From Dicyema japonicum (taxonomy: Eukaryota; Dicyemida; Rhombozoa; Dicyemidae): a DNA stretch of 64,000 bases. Made by a program: the position numbers and the translations under genes. The notes under the pieces were generated by a model. It did no database searches. It worked only from the letters and a program-made list of their open reading frames with translations, and was not told the origin of the DNA. Below are positions 12,310-22,865 of the stretch, piece by piece (within the stretch, counting starts at the first letter, position 1; the number at the start of each line of letters is the position of its first letter). The stretch spans positions 216,404 to 280,403 of the forward strand of contig RDEW01000032.1 of the NCBI GenBank assembly GCA_011109175.1. The letters run 5' to 3'.

Positions 12310-12615
12310 AAAAAGTTAACTAATTAAGTGTATCCAGTTTCCATTGTCACGGAAACAAAGTCCTTCAACGTCACAAAGTCCATCCATCTCCTGCATAAAA
12401 AGTAAGAGATGTTATTTCTTGCAGTTGCAGAAACACCTCCGATAGAGTAGGGAAAGCAAATGATCCTGTTTCGTCCCACACTGGCACTGGGCGCCACCTG
12501 AAACAAGGAGATCAATGATGCCTCTCTAGTAGAAAATGAGAGAGGAGCAACAGACGGATCAAACAGAAATCTTAAATTAAGTTCACCTGGAACCACAATA
12601 AAATTGGCACCACGT
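12310..12615 (-). repeat. SINE-B copy, minus strand
   Basis: It aligns along its length to the minus strand of the SINE-B copy at 51805: AACTAATTAAGTGTATCC, GTTGCAGAAACACCTCCG, GCACTGGGCGCCACCTG and GAGAGAGGAGCAACAGACG. Apparent ORFs here are repeat sequence. Confidence 0.7.
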
Positions 12616-12798
12616 ACAATTAATATATAAATAGGTAGATGCTTAATTTATATTTTAATTTACAATAAATTCATAATTAACAACAGTTTTAGTTTCTAAT
12701 ATTCAAGATGAGTCAATTTCTATTTTTTTTCTAGAAAAATGTATGGAAAAAATACGAAGCGCTACTGTGATCGATTCAGGTTCTACCATATTGTTGTT

Positions 12799-12911
12799 GA
12801 GATCAACTGGAGAACAAGTGGGAAATCGCTTCGTCTCCTAAAGAAACATGGACGCCTAGCTACACTAAAAAGCCACAAGCTCTGAGACTAAGTGGCTTCT
12901 CAGTTGATCTC
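12799..12911 (-). mobile_element. Short inverted-repeat element (MITE-like), copy 1
   Basis: It begins GAGATCAACTGGAGAAC and ends with CTTCTCAGTTGATCTCC, so the ends form inverted repeats of about 17 bp over a total of about 113 bp. The core contains TAGCTACACTAAAAAGCCAC. The same element occurs at 48513-48624 in the opposite orientation. It sits just upstream of copy C of the small gene family and is absent from the matching place in copies A and B. Confidence 0.65.
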
Positions 12912-13128
12912 CTTTCGATCGCAAGGCAAATCAACGTAAATTATGGTGGCGGGACCACTTTGATTGATTTTTGTGTATTGTTTTTTAATAAACATAATTA
13001 TCTGAGTAAAAAAATGTATGACTAAAAAAATAAAATAAAAATTAAGCGGTATTTTACATATGACTAAAATAAGAGAAATTTTAGAATCTTATTATAAATA
13101 TGAAATTATAAATGAGAATTGAGGATAA

Positions 13129-13514
13129 ATGGCGGAAAGGAAAATAAATGAACATAAAATATTTTCTTATCTTCAAAATAAAATGGATCTTTATCAATCA
13201 GAACTGCAGAAAATTGAAAGAGAAATGATCGGATGGATTAATACAAATTATGACGGAGATCTCATGACAGGAGGTTCATCAAGTTGGCGGATATTTTTTA
13301 GAAGAATGAGTTTATAAAATTTATGTAATTTTTAGATGCAATTTTATCGAAAAATTCGACACTTTACGAACTCGGAATTGTATTTTCATTTTAATTTTAG
13401 AAACACAAATATATTTCTTCGATCCTAGTAGATTTGAAAGAAGCACTCGCCTATCGAACTTCTAGCAAATTACAAACAACTACTTTATTTTCAGCTAAAT
13501 TTAATAAAATATAA
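13129..13514 (+). CDS. Small helical protein family, copy C (intact)
   Basis: Exons are 13129-13309, 13336-13379 and 13401-13514, with introns of 26 and 21 bp, and encode 112 residues. The protein starts MAERKINEHKIFSYLQNK, continues DLYQSELQKIEREMIGW, has an ILSKNSTLYELG stretch in exon 2 and ends in TAA after KLQTTTLFSAKFNKI. The first half looks helical and charged. There is no signal peptide, membrane segment or known catalytic motif, and I do not recognise the family. Two diverged copies at 7531 and 10000 keep the same exon structure. Because frame and introns are preserved only here, this is probably the working copy. The exon-3 end is less certain than exons 1 and 2. Confidence 0.62.
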
Positions 13515-13710
13515 TTTATTCTTTGTTATAGCACTCATCACTAGTGGATAGCTCAGTTTTAATTTTCACTAAGATGGGATAATGTAAACTAATAAGTGCT
13601 AGACAAAATTCAGATGCTTGCCTGTTTAAGTCTCGTTGCTGTTCATTCGACATGAAAGTACGACACTAGAATCCTGTGCACTACATTCCACGTTTTATCA
13701 TCTCGTTGAG

Positions 13711-14075
13711 GCTAGTTGTGTGGCATAGTGGTTAGGTGTCGGGCTTAAGTGACTAAGGTTACGGGTTCGATTCTCGCTGCTGTTCACCTGGTGGAAGGTT
13801 CTACGCATCTACGATGCAGAAAGGGTTTGACGAGTGACGCCGTCATCAGTGGATACTACTGAGGAACATAATTTAGAAAATAAACTACTCGGAACTGGAT
13901 TGTCTAGAAAGGACCCACACACAAGAAAAAGAAAAAAAAGTGAAGATCATTCCTTGGTTCTACAATTAGTAAAAATTAACTGTTCTTTACTTAAATAAAG
14001 TGTGTGTCCTGCCATGCGGAGCTATAAATATATGGCTCTCGTGAAAAGGCTGTTATTATTTATTATTATTGAGGC
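13711..14075 (+). repeat. SINE-A, full-length tRNA-derived SINE
   Basis: The head is tRNA-like: an A-box-like GTGGCATAGTGGTTAGG and a B-box GGTTCGATTCTCGC about 35 bases apart would serve as an internal RNA polymerase III promoter. The body has CATCTACGATGC, GACGCCGTCATCAGTGGAT, GAAAAAGAAAAAAAAGTG and TAAATAAAGTGTGTGTCCTG. The tail ends GGCTGTTATTATT with ATT repeats. The copy at 51411-51745 is very similar, so the family was recently mobile. It encodes no protein and would depend on a LINE for movement. Confidence 0.83.
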
Positions 14076-14423
14076 AAGCTGTCTGAGTTAACTCCAGAAC
14101 CTAATTTTGCTGGAATAAGGTTTAATCCCTCTTCAGTAAACCCTTTTCCCATATGAGGTTCGCAAACATAATAGTTGAGTGGTGGACTCAAATCCAACAT
14201 GATCAGAAGGTATGAAATGAAAAATGAGTTCATCAAGCACCTTTATTTTCATGACATAATAGCTAGTTGATTATAATTTAAACTGACTTTGGTATACTAT
14301 GGCATAGTTCTTGTAAACTTGACGTGTTTATTTTTTCTTGTGTATATACTTTCTCGTTGTCTTTCTAAAGTACTCAGAAGATATCGGAAAATCATGTTTT
14401 GAAATAAACAAGCACAGATGCAC

Positions 14424-14630
14424 CTATCTATTTGCTTGAATCACCTGAATCGATGCACCGCAGTCAAACAAAATATTATCACTCCAGAAGCCTTTGGTAT
14501 TTACCGCTTTTAGCCTTCTCAGAGAAATTCTTTTTCCATCTCCTGTTAATGCTGGTAGGAGAAAGAATTCGATACAAACGGCATCGAAAAAAAGTTTAAA
14601 ATTATTTTTTATCAAGGCATTTTCTGCCAT
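14424..14630 (-). pseudogene. Possible retropepsin-like fragment
   Basis: The minus-strand frame starts MAENALIKNNFKLFFDAVC and later has NILFDCGASIQVI, which resembles the active-site motif of retroelement aspartic proteases (usually D-T/S-G-A-S). Here cysteine replaces the Thr or Ser next to the aspartate. Only about 68 residues are open and no reverse transcriptase follows. It may be a decayed LTR-element piece or a chance likeness. Confidence 0.3.
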
Positions 14631-14709
14631 CTATATTCTTTTTAAGTATTTTTGTATTACTTTTAAAAAAATTTATTTTGAAATATGCAACACTTTTTTC
14701 TCAGTTGAT

Positions 14710-14880
14710 CTCCAGAACTCGACGTCGGGGGCGAAATTTTCTTCCTATAGAATGATAGGTGGATCCTTATGAATGCCGGCCAGGCATCGGGCGTCTCTTG
14801 AGTGAGAAGATTCAATGATCCTGCAGAGAGAAGAAGAGAAATAAATAATCAAGTATCACATGGAACCACGTGGCATTGGC
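14710..14880 (-). repeat. SINE-B, old diverged copy
   Basis: It contains GCCGGCCAGGCATCGGGCG and AAGTATCACATGGAACCACG, which match the old SINE-B subfamily seen at 10900 and 11640. A CTCAGTTGATCTCCAG at its left edge resembles one end of the MITE at 12799. Confidence 0.5.
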
Positions 14881-16095
14881 ATTATTAAATGAAAAAAAAT
14901 AAAAATAGAATTACATATTGAAAATTATGCAGACTATTACTCTATATTATTCAATAATTAAATAATTATTAGTATATAAACAAATATTAAATAAATGCTA
15001 AATTTTGACAAAAAACATTTCTCGTGTTATAAGAATTTATTCTCACAGTTCTACAAAAACATTTCAATCTGCTACAACATATTGATATGTACTTCATTTA
15101 CATTTCCACATATCATTTAATTGAAATAAATCCTGATTCGTCAAATACATTAATGAATACATTTTTTCTTATAAACTTATCAAAAATATGAAGGACTATA
15201 AGTATTTGTCAAATTATTGCATTCTCTATATAAAACTTAATGTTCAATTCTGATATGATTATTATTATTACCCCCAGGATCACTGGGTCAAAGAGAAAGA
15301 AATAAAAGTTCTCATCTAACTAAGTGATCCCAGACCGACAAAGGTGAGGACGAGTCCGGCGGGGTCGAGAATCCTGAACGAGAATCCTGAATTATACATC
15401 TCGACAGTCACAATCTTTCTTAGCAAAATTAAAACATAATAAAACTGAAAGCCATAGTAGTTTATTTTCTGAATTACATATATTTTAAACACAGAATTTC
15501 ATAGAATTCTTTTGATGGCAATTATGAATATGTCGGCTAATAGAAGTCGTGTATGTTATAAATAATATGCTGCACACATTTCGGTAATTAATAAACTCTA
15601 ATATATAATCGGACGCTAAATTATGCTTTTTCCTGTAAACAAGTTTAATTAACAAACGAACACTGCTACTGAATTTTGTCGTATGACATCGTTCTCAAAG
15701 GTTGTTTATTCACATTTTACGAGTAATTTCAATTCCTTCATACGATTTTCAAAAAAACGGAATCATTTTTAATTTATGAGTTATTTGTTCATTCCATATT
15801 TCTAAAATTTATTGAACTGCCTGATTTAACAGTATCTTTTTAAACTTGAATTAGACTTTTCAGAATATTTCGAATTACAAGAAAGTCGTAGCCAATTTGA
15901 ATATTTATTAACGAATATTCGTAATATTTTATTTATAAATTTATCAACCGTTCAACTATCGATCGACTCAAAATATTTTTATTTTGCTGATTTTTTGTGA
16001 TCAATCAATTGAACAGTTAAGAGATGTTTTCTGAATAACTACATCTTCAGAAACTAACTTAATTTCAAAAATTCCCACAATGGACTACAAAATTA
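14881..16095. other. No gene recognised
   Basis: AT-rich sequence. A short direct duplication (GAGAATCCTGAA twice near 15370-15390) lies in a locally GC-rich patch at 15330-15400 whose origin I cannot name. Confidence 0.4.
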
Positions 16096-16204
16096 ATTTA
16101 GTGATTGAACAGCCACTAAGGAAACTTATAATTCAATGGATTAATGATAAATCAGAATAGTCAATCAGAAATCAGAGACAAGTCAATAATTACTCGTAAA
16201 TAAA

Positions 16205-16625
16205 GGAGTTAAGACCGGTATCCCATTGAACAGTCTCATTTGGAGTAAGCAAATATCAGTTAACTATAACTGCTCTTCACTCAGTCATTTCTGTAGATTG
16301 TGTTCCGATTCTTATCGACTCCGTAGCCTCCACTAATAGTTGGATAGCTGTTGGTCTCTAGCAAACTGTGAGACAGGAGCTTTAACCACGTTTTTCCAGT
16401 AAAGACCTGACGTGGGTATATATTAGCCTACATTGGAACAGCAGTGCATAAGAGACGTATTTCATCATACCAGGATAAAATCGAAGTTTATTAAGTATTT
16501 GTAATGTTCGGTAAGAAATATGCCACTCGTTTGTTTCTCATTTCCTCGAACCGGTAAATAACTTTCCCAAACAATCCTCTCTGAGCATAATCAGGTTCAT
16601 ACATAAAGTCACCTTATTTTTAATT
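16205..16625 (-). pseudogene. NDP kinase pseudogene
   Basis: This is a decayed copy of the gene at 50810-51287 in the same orientation. Long stretches align, including the 3' flank (AGTCAATAATTACTCGTAAAT). The start codon is lost. The catalytic histidine codon of the NxxIHGSD loop reads TAC (Tyr), and a TGA follows soon after. The 25-bp intron is still present at the matching point, so this copy came from genomic duplication, not from mRNA. Homology runs a further 100 bp or so past the coding region on the 3' side and into the AT-rich 5' flank. Confidence 0.87.
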
Positions 16626-16854
16626 ATATCAATAAACGTGATAATTTTATTTAAATAAAAAATATTAATTAATTTTTTTTGTATTCGATGTACTTCATTT
16701 TACACTATCTCGTGTAATTTGATCGCAAAGCTTATTAACTTTACTTATTTCTCAAATAAGGTCGCAAAGCAGAGGGCGATGGAGACGCCTAGAGAAGCAG
16801 ATTTTGAAACGTGTGGCACAAACGGGACCTTAGTTTATTTTTAATAACTTCATT

Positions 16855-17145
16855 ACACCGAGAAAGAAGTTAAAATAAACAACTAACTAAGTGTATCCAG
16901 TTTCCACTTCTACAGAAACAGCGTCCATCCTGAATCAGCATAAAAATAGGACGTCCATTACATGCAGTTGTGGAAACCCCTCCAGTGGAGTGGGGGAGAG
17001 CAAATTATCCTTTGTTGTGCCGGCCTGGCACTGGGCGCCACCTAGACAGGTGGATCACATGACGCCACTCTAATAGGAAGAGAGAGGAGGAACAGACAAG
17101 CAAGCATAAAACTTCAACAAATTAACCACGCAGCACCAGTTAATA
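16855..17145 (-). repeat. SINE-B copy, minus strand
   Basis: It is nearly full-length and close to the young copies at 24540 and 51805, including CACTGGGCGCCACCTAGAC, GGTGGATCACATGACGCC and ACCACGCAGCACCA at the head. Confidence 0.8.
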
Positions 17146-17383
17146 TAATGTTCTTTAATTCTGTGAAAGTGCTTTTAAAAAAATAATAAAAAAGGCCCGA
17201 TGGTCCCTCGTTCGAATTTCGTTGCTGTACATTCTGGTTAAAGATTCTACGGATCTGCTACGAATGACAAGTGATTGAAAACAAAAAATCACCGACAAAT
17301 TAATAACTACATAGCCGTCAGGTGATTCCGGCCGCCTCGAGTAGCCATCTCATTTTTGCTTGGTGTTCTTCCCGGGTTCCACG

Positions 17384-17700
17384 TCATTTCCGGATTGGGC
17401 CGGAATTTCTAACTTTTTTGGAGGGTAGTAAGGCTCCGGTTTTCCTCACTAATTCCTCAAAAGGTGTAGGGTTTAGAGGTGTCCAAGAAAACCTTTGCAA
17501 AGCCTTACTGGCCAATTTTTGGAAGGTATTGATTCTTTCTATATTCTTGTTTGATAGGTTGGTACCCCATGCAGCACACCCGTAAGTTAGAGACGGTTGA
17601 ATATACTGCACGTAGAGCGAGTCCAAATTTGAGTTGAAACACCCATTATAATGTCCAAGGAGTGTTTTAACAAAATTTAGCTTTCGTTGTGCGAAGAGAT
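17384..17700 (-). pseudogene. LINE reverse-transcriptase C-terminal fragment
   Basis: The minus-strand frame has YVQYIQPSLTYGCAAWG followed by RINTFQKLASKALQRF. This matches the segment after the polymerase core of Jockey/CR1-like LINEs (Y..I.P.LTYGC..W, then KLQ..Q.KA.R). The ORF is cut off on both sides and abuts a second LINE fragment at 17742. Confidence 0.72.
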
Positions 17701-17741
17701 GACGTTGTCGATGTGTTAAAATTATTATTATTAAGGCACTT

Positions 17742-18300
17742 TCACGAAAGCCATAATGCATGTGCAACACTCAAAAAAACCATATTTATAATTAGTCTTT
17801 TCCATCTACCTCTGTCGAATGCGAGTGATCTCAATTCGCCCAGGTCGTCCCCCGTCTTTAGATTTTTTCTCACACGATTTAAATTTTTGTTTAAGGCAGT
17901 CGGAAGTGTCGATCTAGGTCGTCCGCGGAAGGGTTTTTCGCAACTGTCAAAGTAATCTTCCATCGCTTTGTTAGCGGGTGCGTCCGGGTTCATTCTTAGT
18001 ACATGCCCAAATAGCCTCCACCGGGCTTCTATCACATCCTTGCTGATGTAAGAACACATACACTTGTTGTAGATACCAGTGGTTGATATTCTACGTGACC
18101 ACTCCATTCCGAGTAAGCTTCTTAGTTGCTTTCATGGAACGAATCCAGTTTCGATAGTTCCTTGAAGGAACTTCCCCATTTCCCAGTGTTGTACAGTAGG
18201 ATCGATTTCACAAACGCGTTGTAAAGCCTGCATCTGATGTCAATTCCAAGTCGTTTGGCCCTTAGCCATCCTTTCTTCAGTTTAACCATTGCCGCATTTG
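17742..18300 (-). pseudogene. LINE C-terminal fragment, second family
   Basis: The minus strand reads LYNAFVKSILLYNTGKWG, then MEWSRRISTTGIYNKC, WRLFGHVLRMNPDAPANK and FRGRPRSTLPTALNKNL, ending FDRGRWKRLI. This is the typical C-terminal block of endonuclease-type LINEs. A frame change occurs near 18110. It lies about 150 bp upstream of the VPS45 start codon and reads away from it. Confidence 0.78.
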
Positions 18301-18447
18301 TGTTAAAATAAAATAGTTATTAGAATATTATTGTTTTAATTTAAAAATTGTTTAATTTTATTTTTATAATATAAAATTTATTTTTGCATATTTAAACTAA
18401 TAAATTATTTTTCGTTGGACGTGAGACATTTTTAATTAACCTAATTC

Positions 18448-21400
18448 ATGGATCTAATACAAGCTGGGAAATTTTACATTGACTTGATGCTTAACGATGC
18501 TGGAAGTGGAATGAAGGCCATGTTATTTGACAACCACACTGTATAACCTAATATTTATGTAGATAAAAATTATGAGTGTCCTGTATTCCCAGAGTCAAAT
18601 GTTCCAAAAGGAGGTCTTTCTATTTTCACAGCTGAAGACCTCATCCTCTGAGCTACTTCCTTTCATTCCTGCCATAGTATTCGTCCAGCCAACTGAAGAA
18701 AATTTGTCGGCCATAATAAAAGAACTCGAGCATCCAAGATTTTCCAGCTACTCTATATGTAAGCATTCAATCTTGATACCCACGTGTTAATCATTTACTC
18801 TTTCCTTGCCACGTAGTCTCTGTTGATGTTTTACTGGTTCCCCCAGTTTTTTTCTCTTTGTGTCCATTCATAGCTTTCCTTTGTTATTTTAGTGTGCTAG
18901 CTTGACCTTTTTATGATTTCTTTATGTGTGCTATAGTCACTAATAACGATTAATACTAGCTTTGCATAAATGAATTCCTAGCTACCCACGTGTCATTATT
19001 ACACCTCATTTGTTCGATTATTAGCATCTACTTTATTGTTCTTCCAATATCTACTTAGTTAATTATCAACCCCGACCTCACTGCCTTTTGGAGGTCGGCT
19101 CTCCGCAGGCGTCCTGCTGGACGCTTCATCAGACGTTCACTGGAAGTCCGGGGGAAATTTGCACTTATTATTTTATAGCTATTAAATTTATTTATTAAGG
19201 TTTGTAATTATTTAAATAAAGCCTAGCCACGTGTCATAATTTGATTCCTTACTCTCGTGTTTTTTTATGTAGCGTCGTTTACTTTTTATACTAAAATAGC
19301 GTACTTTACTTTAAAATATACTTTTCAGTAATTATTGACTTGTTTAGTTGGTGATTAGTGGTACTTTTACGTATTTATTTTTATAAGTAACCACGTGTTA
19401 TCCTATGAATCCTTTACTATCATTATTGTGATATTATGTGCGGTCTATTATTTTTGTGGTGCTGATTAACTATATAAGACTATTGCGATTCTTATGCGTC
19501 TATTTGGTATCTGTTACTCTCTGATTATTATTATTTAAGAGACATTTATATTTCCATTTTGTTAGTTGTCTGTGCTATTCATAGTTTATAGGTTATCTTT
19601 ATCACGTTTGATCATATTTACTGATTACACTTGGCTGCGGTATTATACGTTGATTTTGCGGTTTTACTTGCTTTTTACTATTTTATTTTTTTGTATGATC
19701 CTTGGTTTTATTTGTTCTGTTTTATTGGCTGGATAATTTGAGCTCTTCGGTTCTTTATTTTTCATTTCGTATTTGTCATTACTCCTTATTATGCCTGGTA
19801 TCCTATTTCACATCCACGTGGCCTTGACTCGGCTAGAATTTAGTAATTTATTCTACGTTCCTTATGGCAGATTTTAGACTATAATTCTATTGCTTGTATT
19901 TACTGCTACTTAATTGTTTATGTTACCTCATATCCATGTGTCTCATGATCGTTTCCACCTCTTGTAGCCTATCACCATAACCACGTGGTATATTTATACT
20001 GCTAATTCACTTACCGTATTTTATTAGTCATTGTTGTGTTTATGCACTTTAAATTATTTAGCAATCCAATTTGACCACTTCCATCCTTTAAAAGTCTCAT
20101 GGGGACTGGTCTGAAATTATTAGTTAAAGCTATTTACTCTCATTCTTGCCTCATTGGCGATTAACAGAGTGCTGTTTCATTGATTTAGTGACATACTATT
20201 CTCTCATTGTTCATAATTACTTGTTAATATTTTCTATCTCTATTATCTCTTGCAACTTTTTCCGCTGCAAGGTTCTACCCTTTATTTGATACTGAGACCC
20301 ACGTGGCTTATTTGAAAATTATGAAATTAGTTAGATATAATTTATGTTTTTTATTTCAATAAATTTTGATTTAAAAAAATTTATGTTTACTAATTTAAAT
20401 AGATTTTTCCTACTATTGTCCACGTGTGTACATTGAGCAAATCGCCAAGGCGGATGATGACGAACGAGTGAACTGTATTAAAGAAATATGCCTCGACTAT
20501 TATATTCTCGGAAATAAACTCTTCACTTTTGATGTTAAAAATGACCGGGTTTAATGCGAAAACTTATATTGTAGCCAAATTGGGGACTTGGTGATGAGAC
20601 TTGTACGCACCTGTGTAACAAATTATCTGCAGTAGTAAACTCTCTTGGTATCCACCCTGAAATCAAATACCAAGCTTCGTCACTCAGCTGTGAAAAACTT
20701 GGAGTCGAACTTAAGGTTGTGACTGTAGGAGTAAATTTTAGAATCTTCTAGAAATTCAAGGAGATTATCGCGGCCAAAATGACTCATTACTTCTTTTGGT
20801 AGACAGAACCATCGACCCCGTTGTCCCAGTGCTTAATTCGGTTGGTTCAATCCACGTGACTAAAATTAGTGGACATACGAGGCAATGATTCACGAAATAA
20901 TAGGAATCGACAACTGTAAGGTCAAGTTCAGTACAGAAGGCTATCCAGAAACTACAATGTTGCTCAACGCAGCGAATACGTTTTACCATGAGGTGACTAG
21001 TACTTTACACGTGCCAGAATAGACTGCACTACTACGATGAAATTGTTGAAAAAATCTCGGCGAATATAGGAAAAGTAAGGGAAATTAGAGAGGAGATATC
21101 TCAAGCTGGAACCATCTCCAATATGAAAGTTTTCTAAGCTCATTATGCAGGGATTGGTGGAGAAATACCCACAACAACGGAAATGGCTGTCGATGATCAC
21201 CCAACACTGTGACTTGGTGGGGGAACTTACGAAATTAGCAACTGAACGTAGTCTATTTGATGTCTCTTTACTGGAACAGGATATTGTGACCTATAATCTT
21301 GATTTTCACCAAACTATCCAAGTTTAATTCCATTTTAAGTTTTTTTAGAGAATTGCCACCCTTTTTCAGGAAAATCCAGAAATCACGGCCTTGGATGCGA

Positions 21401-21921
21401 TCGGATTGGCGGTTCTGTGTTTGATAAAATTCCCTGAATGTGCGAATTATAAACTTGAAATTTTTAACAAACATTTGCTCAAATTGAACGTCCCACGTCA
21501 CATTTACCAGATTCCGCAAGATTTTCAACGGATTGTGCAGAGCAAGCCAGCAAAGAATGCCTCAATTTCTAAGGGATTCGTCTCGTGGTGGCGGAATACT
21601 ATCAAAAATACAACTATGGGCGGAAGTACCAATATGTATAAGAGATATCGTCCCTATCTGGTCTCAATCTTGGAAGAAATAGCTCGGAATTCGCTCTCCA
21701 TTATTGATTTTCCCAGCACTATTGTGTTTAACCCCTTTTCTCTTGGGAATAACTGTAGTATGTCGCATGGGAGTAGGGGATACTCTAAGGTGGTCGTATT
21801 TGTGGTCGGAGGATTCACATATGCTGAGGCTGCTGCCGTGGAGATGATGGATTTGCCTTTTTCTGTTGTTCTCGGTGGGACGATGGTCCATAATTTCGAG
21901 ACGTTTGCTTTGCGTTGTTGA
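18448..21921 (+). CDS. VPS45: VPS45, Sec1/Munc18 vesicle-fusion protein
   Basis: VPS45 binds syntaxin-type SNAREs and supports fusion in the trans-Golgi/endosome route. Nine exons join in frame to 550 residues (animal VPS45 is about 570): 18448-18540, 18563-18758, 20403-20548, 20575-20715, 20742-20840, 20870-20992, 21018-21128, 21151-21321 and 21349-21921. Family landmarks appear in order: DAGSGMKAMLFD, YSQSQMFQKEVFLF, VQPTEENLSAIIKELEHPRF, LLVDRTIDPVVPVLNSWTYE (made whole by splicing), GLVEKYPQ, VGELTKLATERSLFDVS and, at the end, VVVFVVGGFTYAEA with VVLGGTMVHN. Seven introns are 22-29 bp. One, after exon 2, is 1,644 bp. No frameshift or internal stop remains. The start was chosen by alignment to the VPS45 N-terminus. 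A minus-strand candidate gene converges on it at 22047. Confidence 0.95.
18759..20402 (+). other. Giant intron of VPS45 with CCACGTG repeats
   Basis: Donor GTAAGC follows codon ATA-T of exon 2 and the acceptor is AATAG before exon 3. Across the splice the protein reads SYSIYFSYYCPRV, then IEQIAKAD, with the same length as other VPS45 proteins, so the limits are firm. Exact CCACGTG occurs at 18780, 18986, 19227, 19391, 19814, 19981 and 20299, again at 20420 just inside exon 3, and at 20852 in a later micro-intron. CCACGTA (18809) and CCATGTG (19934) are variants. Four of them are followed by similar T-rich text (TCATTATTACACC, TCATAATTTGATTCC, TTATCCTATGAATCC, TTAATCATTTACTC), so this is a worn interspersed repeat. 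No ORF of note. Confidence 0.85.
19072..19126 (+). other. Two adjacent GC-rich hairpins inside the VPS45 intron
   Basis: Arms CCGACCTC (19072-19079) and GAGGTCGG (19091-19098) pair perfectly over 8 bp with an 11-nt loop. Right after, AGGCGTCC (19107-19114) and GGACGCTT (19119-19126) form an 8-bp stem with one G-U pair and the 4-nt loop TGCT. The GC content is far above the surrounding AT-rich intron. This could be a structured RNA or the core of an old repeat. I cannot assign it to a known family. Confidence 0.5.
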
Positions 21922-22046
21922 TTGTAGATATTCAGCTGAGATCTCCAGAATGGCTAAGAAGTAGTCAATAGTCTTCATAATAACTAGATGATTTATTTTA
22001 TTTATATTAACCTTATTATTAAAGCAAATGTAGTTGAAAAGAAAAG

Positions 22047-22305
22047 TTAGGCGGGGTTTAATGGCCTGAAGACATTGAACAAGCAATAGGAGCTACCTTG
22101 CGAGACCAATGTTCTGCAAGAGCCATTGCGTCATTGTAGGCTCACCCTTCCGCAGCCACCAAGACGTCTGACTAATATGATAAACTAGGACCAATAACGC
22201 CAAATATCTCAACAGATATCGGCTGGAAAGTGAACTGGTCTTCAATGCCTGGTACTTCCTCCCATTCAAATCTTCAGCAGTACTTGCAGTGTAACCCGCG
22301 GGCAT
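22047..22305 (-). CDS. Candidate small membrane protein
   Basis: An ATG at 22305 opens exon 22305-22097. A 31-bp GT-AG intron (22096-22066) leads to a short last exon ending in TAA at 22047-22049, giving 75 residues. The protein has one hydrophobic stretch, YLLRYLALLVLVYHI, between a polar N-terminus (MPAGYTASTAEDLNGRKYQ) and a C-terminus with TMTQWLLQNIGLARPLNPA. I do not recognise it. It converges with VPS45, and the two stop codons are about 125 bp apart. Support is only the open frame, the plausible intron and the membrane-like segment. Confidence 0.35.
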
Positions 22306-22865
22306 CAGTGACTTGAGCAGTGGAATTAATTATTATTAATTAAAAAATAACTTGTATTAAATCGAATTAATGGAAAACAACGTTGTTTTCTCCTTAAGCA
22401 GATTTCAAAAAGTGGCTATTTTTGACATTCATATATGCTTCTAGTTTTGTGTTAAAAATTTGGCTGCAAAATGAAAACGACTGTAAAGTCTCTCGTGGTT
22501 ATGAAAGATTAGAATCTCAACAAACAGTTAGTTAGTTAAGAGCTCTTTCGCGTAGCCCTAAGGGGGTTTCGCTTGAACCATGCTTTGCAGCCATCTTCCT
22601 CGACATCATATTTCTGGCCCTCATTCGATAGATTAATCAGGCGGTTCACCTGTTGTTGTTGTGGCACCCGGTGCAAGTTTTTCATGAAAAAGAGCCGTTT
22701 GAACTTATCCACCCCTCTACGTCTTTTGGAAGGGTGGCCTACCAATTTGTTGTTCCCTCATTCGAACATCACCAAGATCAACAAAAAGAAAACTATTTTT
22801 ACTATTTGATATTATTATTATTTAATTTTTAAAATTATTTAATATCTATTTTATATATAATTGAT

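Noticed and set aside
12324-12596. 90-codon minus-strand ORF
   Set aside because: It is SINE-B sequence and parallels the repeat at 51805 and 24540.
13711-13785. Stand-alone tRNA gene
   Set aside because: A- and B-box are present, but the sequence continues into a repeated SINE body and the cloverleaf is poor.
15330-15400. Hammerhead ribozyme near GGTGAGGACGAGTCCGG
   Set aside because: The needed CTGATGA and GAAA core strings are not both present in the right order.
21664-22086. 140-codon minus-strand ORF
   Set aside because: It is antisense to the last exon of VPS45, whose protein is supported by homology.
22536-22745. Basic 69-codon minus-strand ORF (SKRRRGVDKFKRL)
   Set aside because: No family, no ATG at its start, no joined upstream exon, and it lies among repeats.
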